64,000 nt of DNA from a virus. The notes beneath the pieces are model-generated. The model was given only the letters and a program-made list of their open reading frames with translations. It was not told the DNA's origin and searched no databases. This document shows positions 52,923 to 60,238 of this stretch, one piece after another. The position numbers and the translations under genes were made by a program. Each line of letters opens with the position of its first letter. The first letter of the stretch is position 1. The stretch spans positions 1 through 64,000 of the IMG/VR virus record IMGVR_UViG_3300001798_000006; one strand, 5' to 3'.

Positions 52923-53170
52923 AGCTCGCTTCGCTCGCTTTCTTCCCAATTAAACATAATTCTGTCTGGAATCTGGCTATAGTCTTTGCAAACTAATGCC
53001 TCATTTGAGATTCTTATACCATCCCACATTTCTTTTTTAATGGAAAAGTTAAATCTTTTAATATCGGCCGGAATCCTAACACCGGCAGCTATTAGGCCGC
53101 TGATGAATTGGTCGTAAGTAATCTCTGTGCTATATCTTTTAGATATATTAACTGTTATTTTTGACGGCAT
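52919..53170 (-). CDS. Hypothetical protein
   Basis: 83 residues: KITVNISKRYSTEITYDQFIS, then IPADIKRFNFSIKKEMWDGI. Strand-helix mix, not recognised. Overlaps its neighbours. Confidence 0.58.
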   Translation of the reverse strand: MPSKITVNISKRYSTEITYDQFISGLIAAGVRIPADIKRFNFSIKKEMWDGIRISNEALVCKDYSQIPDRIMFNWEESERSEL

Positions 53171-53600
53171 GATTTTTTTCCCATTCGATATACGCCTCGC
53201 TTACTGGATGTGGTTTAGTCATATTGTCGGATAACTCTGTAAGCATAACTCTATTAGCAGCATCAAACTTGGCTTGCTGCCAAGCTCTAAATTCATCAAA
53301 TTCTTTGCGGTCTACGGCTGCAAAGTTCTCTCCAGTTGAACGATCATTCAACTTAATACGACTTTTCTCAGCATCAGCGGCAATCTCTTCTGGTGTTTGT
53401 TCACGAGTAGGATAAAATAAAATAGCACGATAACCATAATCGTCTATGTGTTCAATTTCATAATCTTCGCTTATATCGTGGTATATCTTCTGCAAGTAAG
53501 CTATTGTTTTTTCTATATATTCCATGGCAGACGTTCCGTTATATGATACAGTATCAAGACTAAAAGATAAAGACAGACGCGAACGATCAATAATTTTCAT
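53148..53600 (-). CDS. Charged helical protein, paralogue of 14120
   Basis: 150 residues. MKIIDRSRLSLSFSL start, FYPTREQTPEEIAADAEKS centre, long C-terminal helix. The start and the TxEQTPEE segment resemble the 14120 product. Overlaps the next gene's start by 4 bp. Confidence 0.6.
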   Translation of the reverse strand: MKIIDRSRLSLSFSLDTVSYNGTSAMEYIEKTIAYLQKIYHDISEDYEIEHIDDYGYRAILFYPTREQTPEEIAADAEKSRIKLNDRSTGENFAAVDRKEFDEFRAWQQAKFDAANRVMLTELSDNMTKPHPVSEAYIEWEKNHAVKNNS

Positions 53601-54571
53601 TGTGCTATCCTCATAATGGGCCTATCAAATTTAATGCTGCGTATCGTATTCACTTGACCGCCTTGTGGCCAAGCGAATAGATCTAAGCGTGATTTCCAGT
53701 AAAAGTTACCCTCATTCCAAGTAACAGTTAATCTTGGAATGGCTACCCTATTATCATTAAGAATAAGTGATAGTGTCCAGGCGTCAGCGATATCTTCTCT
53801 CTCGGGCCATAACATGTTACCAACTAAAACACCATTCTGATAACAGAGTGAAATATGATCTCCATTAATAAGCACCCTACCATTAAGATCTGCTGCTAAA
53901 TTACGCGGTCTTGATATATCTGTATATGTATTTATAGGCTGCCACGAATCTGGATTTGCATCAATAATTCTATAACTAGTGACTACTTGACTTTTCATAA
54001 TCCAAATAAGATTACCGTCATAAGCAGCATCTTTGATACCACTTAATGCCGACACAGTAATAGTATTACGTATATCGCCGAAGGCGAACCACGTTATAGT
54101 TCCATTGGAACTAAAAAAGTAAATATCGTCGCCAATAATTAACATCTTAATGCATTGGGGTATCTCTTCCCTGCGAAGCAATACGCCCGTCGCGGCATTA
54201 ACAATAAAGTATGTTGCTGATTCCCTTTGAGTAATAGATGCATACCCGGCTATTCTTCCATTAGAGATATTATGGGACTCCCTAATAAAAGGGGTGATAC
54301 TAACTAGTGACGACACAGTACGGCTATCGCCGCTCCATATTTCTAATCTGCGATTAGTAGAGGCTACCCCACCAAAGGTGATTATACTATTACTTTGTGC
54401 TGCAAAGCTTTCCTTATGATATTCGTCAGTATTATCTGGCATCACGTGCTGGTTATAATCGGCATCCACTCTTATTATTTGTGGTGGTAGTCGCAAATCA
54501 AAATTCCAATTAGTAGAGACCCATATGTCGCTGCCTAGCATAGCTAGACATAAGGCTAATGCTGCTAGCAT
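53597..54571 (-). CDS. Exported propeller-like protein 3
   Basis: 324 residues with a short signal (MLAALALCLAMLGS). The mature start DIWVSTNWNFDLRLPPQIIRVD and ITFGGVASTNRRLEIWSGD match the 18953 protein; strand-rich repeats with W and G follow. It ends the row of three such genes in the window. Likely exported; target unknown. Confidence 0.62.
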   Translation of the reverse strand: MLAALALCLAMLGSDIWVSTNWNFDLRLPPQIIRVDADYNQHVMPDNTDEYHKESFAAQSNSIITFGGVASTNRRLEIWSGDSRTVSSLVSITPFIRESHNISNGRIAGYASITQRESATYFIVNAATGVLLRREEIPQCIKMLIIGDDIYFFSSNGTITWFAFGDIRNTITVSALSGIKDAAYDGNLIWIMKSQVVTSYRIIDANPDSWQPINTYTDISRPRNLAADLNGRVLINGDHISLCYQNGVLVGNMLWPEREDIADAWTLSLILNDNRVAIPRLTVTWNEGNFYWKSRLDLFAWPQGGQVNTIRSIKFDRPIMRIAQ

Positions 54572-54572
54572 A

Positions 54573-55214
54573 TTATTTCTCGCTTATCCTTCCATAATCA
54601 TCGTCGGCTCGCTCGATATCGTCTTCGCCAAAGTAAGTGCCCGTTTGCACTTCAATAAAAGTCAGTCCCTCCGGGCCTGACTTAACGCGGTGCCAATAAC
54701 CAACTGGTATTTCCGCTTGTTTAACGAAGTCATATTGCTGTATATTTTCAAGGCATTCACCGAGATAAACATAGCCGCTTCCTTCGATAATTTTCCATAG
54801 CTCAGAACGCTTCGCGTGTCGTTGTAAAGACATACGAGCATTAGGCTTCATAATAATGAGTTTAATCTTGTAGCTATCGCTACTTTCAATTACTCGATAA
54901 TTGCCCCATGGCCTTTCTTCCGGCAGAAGGATATCTTTCAAGCCAGCCTCGGCTAGGATGCGTAGCATCTTAACATGTTCTAAGTCCGGCGTCGGACTTT
55001 TTTCCATTTCTTCGACAGTAGCTAAGATGGCCTTTGGCCACTTATTAATTACGCCGGTTATGTTATAGCCAACTATCTCTTTGGTGTCCTGATCCCTTAA
55101 AAGGGTCAGGCCACCATCTATCCAATCACCATAATATGCATTAGGATGCTTTTTAAAAAGCACTTCTAGCATATCTCCCGCTTGATTGTACCAAACTACA
55201 GGTTTATCAGCCAT
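54573..55214 (-). CDS. Cupin like type II mannose-6-phosphate isomerase, with DUF2283-like N terminus
   Basis: 213 residues. Residues 1-50 (VVWYNQAGDMLEVLFKK) look like DUF2283. The cupin part (about 100-205) has RPWGNYRVI, MSLQRHAKRSELW, PVGYWHRVKSG and EVQTGTYFGEDDIER, metal ligands typical of PMI type II (ManC C-terminal). It could isomerise a sugar phosphate or bind sugar nucleotide, perhaps for glycan or DNA modification with the 61-63 kb glycosyltransferases. Confidence 0.78.
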   Translation of the reverse strand: MADKPVVWYNQAGDMLEVLFKKHPNAYYGDWIDGGLTLLRDQDTKEIVGYNITGVINKWPKAILATVEEMEKSPTPDLEHVKMLRILAEAGLKDILLPEERPWGNYRVIESSDSYKIKLIIMKPNARMSLQRHAKRSELWKIIEGSGYVYLGECLENIQQYDFVKQAEIPVGYWHRVKSGPEGLTFIEVQTGTYFGEDDIERADDDYGRISEK

Positions 55215-55389
55215 TCTTTTCTAACGCCTCCAATTTTTTAATATGCTCCGCATCATATTTGATTTCACACTGAGGCCATTTTTCACTAAAAATGGTGATT
55301 GATTTCAAATTATGATTTATTATAACCTCTGTTATATCTTTGGGGTTAATTATAATATCGACGCCGTAAGGCGTCTCAAGTTTTAGCAT
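55207..55389 (-). CDS. Small protein
   Basis: Start at ATG 55389 (MLKLETPYGVDIIIN) after GGAGAGC; 60 residues, strand-rich. Overlaps both neighbours. Confidence 0.55.
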   Translation of the reverse strand: MLKLETPYGVDIIINPKDITEVIINHNLKSITIFSEKWPQCEIKYDAEHIKKLEALEKNG

Positions 55390-55600
55390 TGTTGCTCTCC
55401 GGGCACAAGTTTTCAAAAAGTTTAGCATTAGCTGCATATGCTGCTTTAATGGCAGCAACTTCTTCTCTGCTCATTTTTGCATAATACCAGGCAAAGCTGA
55501 CTCTCGTTATAAACTTCCAGTTATGCTGATTATAAGCATAAATGAATCGACGCAAAAAACGAGGGAAGTTATCTCGCATGGACCAGTCATCTAGAGTCAT
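55376..55600 (-). CDS. Small helical protein, predicted leaderless
   Basis: 74 residues, helical (TLDDWSMRDNFPRFLRRFIYA, REEVAAIKAAYAANAKL). No ribosome site; ATG 55600 is 6 bp after a -10. The only leaderless candidate found on the minus strand. Confidence 0.65.
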   Translation of the reverse strand: MTLDDWSMRDNFPRFLRRFIYAYNQHNWKFITRVSFAWYYAKMSREEVAAIKAAYAANAKLFENLCPESNNAKT

Positions 55601-55944
55601 GACACTATTATATCGCCTTCGGCGATATCTGTCAAGTCGAATCTCATACTCAGCACATTACGGTGCTTCGTATTTACTATAAAACCATCAAGTATTAGAG
55701 TTTGTAAATTAAACGTAAGCACAACACCATTATTCTCTGGATAATCAAATTCAACGCTGACGCAATTTACTCTATCTGGCATAGGATAAATATAAAGTTT
55801 TGGACAATTAAATATTGCGGCTGCTGCTGCAAGTAGCCTTCCCCCACGCTCTAAGAGGGCGTGATCATAGGCTTTTCCATCTCCATCAAACCAACCATCT
55901 TTTAGCTCCGCCAGATCTTGAAAATCTTCAATTATGTAGTTCAT
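55597..55944 (-). CDS. Hypothetical protein
   Basis: 115 residues: DLAELKDGWFDGDGKAYD, then helices and a strand-rich C-terminal half. The LKDGWxDGxG motif recurs in small phage and bacterial proteins; function unknown. Confidence 0.65.
   Translation of the reverse strand: MNYIIEDFQDLAELKDGWFDGDGKAYDHALLERGGRLLAAAAAIFNCPKLYIYPMPDRVNCVSVEFDYPENNGVVLTFNLQTLILDGFIVNTKHRNVLSMRFDLTDIAEGDIIVS
55607..55635 (-). promoter_or_regulatory. Inverted-repeat-spacer promoter, leaderless gene
   Basis: TTGACA (55635-55630), 17-bp spacer ATATCGCC-GAA-GGCGATAT running into TATAAT (55612-55607), ATG 55600 6 bp later. It lies within the 3' end of the 55597 gene. Confidence 0.88.
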
Positions 55945-56344
55945 TCCGCACTTCCATTAAAAGTTCTCCAAGTTTATTTTGGCCAAGACCTTCACAAGTT
56001 CCCCAGAATGTATCTCCCCAGGTATTAGCCTCTTCTAACGGGCTATCGCCCGTAGCTAGCAATTTTTCCCGCAAAGCGGGTAATGTAAATTTTTTACGAA
56101 GTAAATCCTTCATCACGTCAATTTTAACGAGATGCCAATCATCACGAATTTTAACTCTCTTGCCTAATCGCTTTGCATCGCTTGGAGCATTCGCTTGTTT
56201 AATTATTTCTCGATCAGCAATAGAATAAGTTTTAGCTGCTTGATAAGCATGTTCTACCGTTGGATATATGAGCCCGTCGTATTCGACGGACGAATACCAG
56301 AAGTTTGAGAGCCAACGATATTCGCCAAAAAATCCTTTAATCAA
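55928..56344 (-). CDS. NADAR-family protein (YbiA-like)
   Basis: 138 residues. GEYRWLSNFWYSSVEYDGL, YPTVEHAYQAAKT, DWHLVKIDVMKDLLRKKF and SPLEEANTWGDTFWGT are the hallmarks of the NADAR superfamily, which acts on ADP-ribose or riboflavin-linked glycosidic bonds. With the macro-domain protein 500 bp away it suggests ADP-ribose processing. Confidence 0.87.
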   Translation of the reverse strand: MIKGFFGEYRWLSNFWYSSVEYDGLIYPTVEHAYQAAKTYSIADREIIKQANAPSDAKRLGKRVKIRDDWHLVKIDVMKDLLRKKFTLPALREKLLATGDSPLEEANTWGDTFWGTCEGLGQNKLGELLMEVRNELHN

Positions 56345-56588
56345 TGAATTCTTGTCCTACTGGATTGTTCCATGTCATGCCGCCAACTGACAATGGCCGT
56401 GGCTCATTTGCGGCTCTAAGAGCCGCAACATTTGCTTCTGTAAACTTTACTGCTAACTGATCAAAAAGTTGACCATTAGCACTCATTATACTAACAGTAA
56501 TTTTGTTTTCCTGTCTATTTACTTGAGCCTTTTGGATCTGTTCTGCTCTCACCATATACGCACCGTCATCTGTTTCTAAATAAAGCAT
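56337..56588 (-). CDS. Hypothetical protein
   Basis: Start at ATG 56588 (MLYLETDDGAYMVRAEQIQ) after GGAGAGAGC; 83 residues, strand-rich. Overlaps the NADAR start by 8 bp; follows the tRNA-Pro. Confidence 0.6.
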   Translation of the reverse strand: MLYLETDDGAYMVRAEQIQKAQVNRQENKITVSIMSANGQLFDQLAVKFTEANVAALRAANEPRPLSVGGMTWNNPVGQEFID

Positions 56589-56611
56589 AGCTCTCTCCGT
56601 TCGCAAAAAAG

Positions 56612-56689
56612 TGGTCTGGTAGGCACGATTCGAACGTGCGGCCCCCTGGTTCCAGGCCAGGTACTCTAACCAAGCTGAGCTACTACCAG
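56612..56689 (-). tRNA. tRNA-Pro(UGG), unusual C33
   Basis: Acceptor CTGGTAG/CTACCAG, A, CCA. D-arm GCTC/GAGT. Anticodon stem CCTGG/CCAGG, loop CCTGGAA, anticodon TGG with C instead of U at 33. T-arm GCACG/CGTGC around TTCGAAT. 78 nt. The 5' end overlaps the 3' end of the 56666 gene, whose stop lies in the D-loop. Confidence 0.85.
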
Positions 56690-56905
56690 ATCGTTAATTT
56701 TCTTGATCAGTTCGTCTACAAACTGGGTTTGTAGTTCTAAATGCATTTTTTGAGCAAAACTAAAAATAGTCATTATGTCTCTTCCATTAATAAGAGTGAT
56801 TTCAATATTCTTATACTGAATATAAATAACACCCTCTTCTCCGGCTATTACAGCTTCGGGTCTTGGAATATTTCTAAGAATATCCCATAAACGAGAATCA
56901 TTCAT
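56666..56905 (-). CDS. Hypothetical protein overlapping tRNA-Pro
   Basis: Start at ATG 56905 (MNDSRLWDILRNIPRPEAVI); 79 residues, ending in INDLVVAQLG with the last 8 codons inside the tRNA on the same strand. Not recognised. Overlaps the macro gene's end. Confidence 0.6.
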   Translation of the reverse strand: MNDSRLWDILRNIPRPEAVIAGEEGVIYIQYKNIEITLINGRDIMTIFSFAQKMHLELQTQFVDELIKKINDLVVAQLG

Positions 56906-57344
56906 TTGGATGCACCACAATAAACCTGTCATCTGCCAGGATGTCTTTAATTGCAGGATAAACATCCCGCAACCAATCTAATCCACCATTGCCGCAACCA
57001 AGCCGCGGCAAATAGACTGGCTTATCGCCCAAATGATTGTTCAGCTTTAGCTGAGTAGCCATAGCTACTATTAGGTTTATATCAGAACCATCTGCCCAAA
57101 AATATTTAGTTGGAAAAGTAATTAGGCCCTGTACGGGCCATACCATTACCTGGGGGTTATCAAAACCATACTTTTTTAAGAGGGCTCCCAAGAGCCCTTG
57201 GATTTCTGGATGCCTACGCACAGCCTCGGCAGCTATACCTTTGCCCATAACTGCCTTACCATCCTTACGAACTTCCTGGTTCGTAGTGATGACTTTCCAA
57301 CCAGGCTCAGCCTGGTTCCAGATATCTCCAGTTATTTCTTTCAT
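56898..57344 (-). CDS. Macro-domain protein
   Basis: 148 residues. ITGDIWNQAEPGWKVITTNQEVRKDG, KAVMGKGIAAEA and VYLPRLGCGNGGLDW are the ADP-ribose-binding loops of macro domains (poly/mono-ADP-ribose hydrolase or ADP-ribose phosphatase). It may reverse a host or toxin ADP-ribosylation. ATGA overlap with the nucleotidyltransferase gene. Confidence 0.85.
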   Translation of the reverse strand: MKEITGDIWNQAEPGWKVITTNQEVRKDGKAVMGKGIAAEAVRRHPEIQGLLGALLKKYGFDNPQVMVWPVQGLITFPTKYFWADGSDINLIVAMATQLKLNNHLGDKPVYLPRLGCGNGGLDWLRDVYPAIKDILADDRFIVVHPNE

Positions 57345-57979
57345 GAATATATTTCTTTGTGAATTTTAATGCAAAAATCATTATACAGATTAAAATCTGG
57401 CAGCTTTAATCCTTCTAGTCCTTGGGCAAGGAAATCAAGTTTATTTCTAGTACCTAAAATATAATGAATATCTTTTTCATGTAAAATAGACCGACATATT
57501 TTTTCATTCTCCGTTGATAAAAAGGTATGAAAGCGGCCTTCTAATAATAATTCCTCTAAATAACACGAGGCTCTATATGCGTGAGACAATTGTTTAAAAT
57601 CTTTTGTTCTTTGAAAGTTATTTAGCATTGCCTTACTAAAGGCAAGTAATCTCTTGCCTAGAGCCGCTGAATATAATTGGTTGCGAGCAAAATCTATAAT
57701 CTTTCTACCTATCAGGTCAGCTTCATACTTTTCTGTATATAACAATTCATGAGCTAAGTGGTTGCCAGCGTATAATGCTATAACTAAAGATCTTGCTGAC
57801 CAATAATTTACATCTGATGTGCCGTCAGGCGAAATTTCTTGTCTACGTTCTTCATAAGAAGGGAATCCATAAAACTGGTCTGGCGATGGCGAAAATACTT
57901 CCGCCCAATCATTATCGGACTCGGCTGTTGCGAGTCCGTAAGCTCTACTACCCGTTATTGCTTTTATATGTGTTTTCAT
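57341..57979 (-). CDS. Nucleotidyltransferase (RlaP-like)
   Basis: 212 residues. GSRAYGLATAESDNDWAEV is the GS...D-x-D catalytic core of DNA polymerase beta-type nucleotidyltransferases; a helical C-terminal half with NYWSARSLVIALYAGNHLAHELL follows, as in RlaP-type proteins linked to RNA repair. It probably adds nucleotides or AMP to RNA or protein. A promoter at 58036 lies upstream. Confidence 0.75.
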   Translation of the reverse strand: MKTHIKAITGSRAYGLATAESDNDWAEVFSPSPDQFYGFPSYEERRQEISPDGTSDVNYWSARSLVIALYAGNHLAHELLYTEKYEADLIGRKIIDFARNQLYSAALGKRLLAFSKAMLNNFQRTKDFKQLSHAYRASCYLEELLLEGRFHTFLSTENEKICRSILHEKDIHYILGTRNKLDFLAQGLEGLKLPDFNLYNDFCIKIHKEIYS

Positions 57980-58259
57980 TTATTAGGACCGATAAATAGT
58001 GCCCGGTGGGCAATGGCGTTTGTTCGTCATAGACGATTATATCACCATAGCTCGATCCTGTCAAGGGAAAAATTTTACCGCCTAGCGGGGGCAAGCAATT
58101 AAGCATTACGGACACACTCTCAGTTTTTAATGCTCTACAAAGCAAAACATTTAATAGCGGCCAGCTAATTGGCCCGCTGCTCCAACAATCCGTCCTATCG
58201 GAGCCGAAGTATTCGGCGACAACATCAAAAAGTGGATACTTATGTATATTATAAACCAA
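57948..58259 (-). CDS. Hypothetical protein
   Basis: 103 residues, not recognised (SSGPISWPLLNVLLCRALK, VMLNCLPPLGGKIFPLTGSSYG). Overlaps genes on both sides, and contains a promoter, so expression may be complex. Confidence 0.5.
   Translation of the reverse strand: MVYNIHKYPLFDVVAEYFGSDRTDCWSSGPISWPLLNVLLCRALKTESVSVMLNCLPPLGGKIFPLTGSSYGDIIVYDEQTPLPTGHYLSVLINENTYKSNNG
58036..58064 (-). promoter_or_regulatory. Internal promoter for nucleotidyltransferase gene
   Basis: TTGACA (58064-58059), 17-bp spacer ending GTGA, TATAAT (58041-58036), inside the 57948 gene, about 55 bp before ATG 57979. Confidence 0.65.
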
Positions 58260-58809
58260 GCTTATTCCTGAGAAGTTCTATCTCGTGCGGACCAATCTTT
58301 TCTGCCAAGAATGGCAATCTTGGATACATAACAGAATGCTGTGCTTCTAGATCCGTGGGTAATATTATATCGCCTGGCATCTTAATACAAGTGTCTTCTC
58401 CAATAATATGGGGGAGCCCGAGAGCATGTCCTATTTCATGTATCGACACTGCTAGAGCATAACCTCCGATAGGGGTAGGCCAGTTTGTCTCGATTGAATC
58501 ATCCAACCAAATAATACCATTATAGAATAAACCAATAACACCGTCCTCGGCGAATAATGGAAAATTTTGTAAATCTATAACATAGATAGGAATCGTGTTA
58601 ATTAAATATCCCTGAGTATATAAATTTGCTTTTATTAGCCCGGTATTTTCCCATGCTTTGATAGCGTGAGTCACGGCATCCCTAATGTTAGGGGTATTTT
58701 GAAAATTAGATTCTGATAAAGAGAATTGAATATAAATTTTTGGTTCACTTGGGGTTGTGGTGCCGCACCCTACTAGGAACAACGCTATGAGCAGTAATAA
58801 TTTATTCAT
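58249..58809 (-). CDS. Matrixin-type metalloprotease lipoprotein
   Basis: 186 residues. A signal ending in LVGC predicts a lipoprotein. HEIGHALGLPH at residues 124-134 is the HExxHxxGxxH zinc motif and SVMYP the Met-turn of matrixins. The 150-residue catalytic domain is complete. An exported phage protease could cut surface proteins or peptidoglycan-linked proteins; the substrate is unknown. It overlaps the EF-hand gene by 8 bp. Confidence 0.87.
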   Translation of the reverse strand: MNKLLLLIALFLVGCGTTTPSEPKIYIQFSLSESNFQNTPNIRDAVTHAIKAWENTGLIKANLYTQGYLINTIPIYVIDLQNFPLFAEDGVIGLFYNGIIWLDDSIETNWPTPIGGYALAVSIHEIGHALGLPHIIGEDTCIKMPGDIILPTDLEAQHSVMYPRLPFLAEKIGPHEIELLRNKLGL

Positions 58810-59104
58810 CTTTACCTTTCTTAGTCAACTTTGCTAAGCCTTTAATTGCCCCCTTCTTCGTAATATCTATACCAAGGTACATTGCTATGATAGTGAGCAT
58901 TAAGTCTATATCAAAATAATCCATAAGGGTTTTTTTCTCTTGTAGGAGTTTTAAAGCCTCGTTTAGACTAACAATTCCGTTTTGGTCTGTGTCAAGATGT
59001 GATTTAACAAGTTCAAGAACAATTTCTTCTTTGATTTGTTCCACCTGTGTCAGTTGCATCGGAGCACATAATAAGTGCATAAGCACCAAGGTGTTATATA
59101 GCAT
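58802..59104 (-). CDS. EF-hand protein with signal-like N terminus
   Basis: 100 residues. A hydrophobic start (MLYNTLVLMHLLCAP), then LDTDQNGIVSLNEAL, a canonical Ca2+ loop (D-x-D-x-N-G-x-V-x-x-x-E), a hydrophobic stretch and a lysine-rich tail. Encoded with the matrixin, whose family binds calcium, so it may regulate or anchor the protease. First gene on the minus strand at the divergent junction. Confidence 0.7.
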   Translation of the reverse strand: MLYNTLVLMHLLCAPMQLTQVEQIKEEIVLELVKSHLDTDQNGIVSLNEALKLLQEKKTLMDYFDIDLMLTIIAMYLGIDITKKGAIKGLAKLTKKGKDE

Positions 59105-59174
59105 GAATGAGCCCTCCTACATATTTAATACTCTAATTAGTGTATTTAACCTATACTTATTATGGAGGTCAAAC

Positions 59175-59408
59175 ATGCGAATCCTTAGAGATGACCAAGA
59201 CTTAGTAATTGAAGACGGCGAAGTTGGCTATTACCTTAAATTAGTTGGTATTGGACCAAACACATTAAAAAGTAATAGTAAAGAACAATTACCGGCTATC
59301 ATTGCTGGAGTCAATGGTTTTTATTTGTTTTTCAAACAAGGCGAGGATATTCAATCCGAGCTTAATAAGATTGTTGGTATGTCGGTCACAAATTTTAACG
59401 GAGGATAA
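59175..59408 (+). CDS. Small structural-module protein
   Basis: Start at ATG 59175 (MRILRDDQDLVIEDGEVGYY) after GGAGGTC; 77 residues, strand-rich. The first gene on the plus strand here; no TTGAC-type promoter precedes it. Not recognised. Confidence 0.6.
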   Translation: MRILRDDQDLVIEDGEVGYYLKLVGIGPNTLKSNSKEQLPAIIAGVNGFYLFFKQGEDIQSELNKIVGMSVTNFNGG

Positions 59409-59409
59409 T

Positions 59410-59676
59410 ATGTCTAAAAATAATAAAGTTGATTTTTTCACAGTAAATACTGGCGGTAATGTTGTTAATTCCACTAGGTCCAGTACTGACGAGAGACACG
59501 CTGCTCCAAAAGTAGAAGCGGCAACACCAGCCTTTGCTAAGGCTAGTCCCAATGTCCCGAAGTATAAGGAAGAAGTAGTGCCGGACCCAAAGGCACAAAA
59601 AGCTGCAATTGCAAAAAATATTGTTGTACCGAAGAAGACCGAAGATAAAGACGAGGACGATGAATCAGCATCTTAA
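59410..59676 (+). CDS. Acidic, low-complexity small protein
   Basis: Start at ATG 59410 after GAGG; 88 residues, Ala/Pro/Lys/Glu-rich with an acidic end (KTEDKDEDDESAS). Likely a disordered assembly or scaffold-type protein. Overlaps the sigma-like gene. Confidence 0.58.
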   Translation: MSKNNKVDFFTVNTGGNVVNSTRSSTDERHAAPKVEAATPAFAKASPNVPKYKEEVVPDPKAQKAAIAKNIVVPKKTEDKDEDDESAS

Positions 59677-60238
59677 TTACGCACAGGTAAGTGGTCTTAT
59701 AGAGGCATTAGTTTATACTGAAGTGAATAGATATCCCCATCAAGGGATAGACACCGAAGACCTTGCTCAAGAAATCCGAATGGAATGTATAAAGGCGATT
59801 GACAAGTATGATCCAAATAGGATAGGTCCATCTCCTTACAAATACTTACAAACCTGTATTAAAAATCGCCTCTATAATATGCAACGTGGCACGTTCCTAC
59901 CAAATAATCCCCCTTGTGTAAGATGCGAGTTTTGGGACAAGATACAAAAATCTTGTAAGATCAACGAGGACGGATGCGATGCTATATTAAAATATCGTAA
60001 GAATATGGCGACTAAGGCCGCAATTAAGCACCCGTCATTTATTGAGACAGACATGGTTGATTGTGAGGGGGACGCCAACGTGGATTATATACTTTTAAAC
60101 GAAAGCATTAAACAGAAGTTATCAGGCGATCTATTATCAGATTATCAACTTATGATATCTGGCTTTGCAAACGAAGTAAGCGATAAGAACAAAAGACTCA
60201 TTCGTTCTGTTGTTAAAAGGATTATGGAAGATGGCTAA
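59660..60238 (+). CDS. Sigma-like transcription factor (T4 gp55-like class) with zinc knuckle
   Basis: Start at ATG 59660 (MNQHLNYAQVSGLIEALVY); 192 residues. DTEDLAQEIRMECIKAIDKYDP and YKYLQTCIKNRLYN match sigma70 region 2 (core binding and -10 recognition). Between them and the C terminus is CVRCEFWDKIQKSCKINEDGC, a zinc site rare in sigma factors. It may be the late sigma factor; no typical region 4 is visible. It stands at the head of the late-like module, which lacks TTGAC promoters. Confidence 0.65.
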   Translation: MNQHLNYAQVSGLIEALVYTEVNRYPHQGIDTEDLAQEIRMECIKAIDKYDPNRIGPSPYKYLQTCIKNRLYNMQRGTFLPNNPPCVRCEFWDKIQKSCKINEDGCDAILKYRKNMATKAAIKHPSFIETDMVDCEGDANVDYILLNESIKQKLSGDLLSDYQLMISGFANEVSDKNKRLIRSVVKRIMEDG

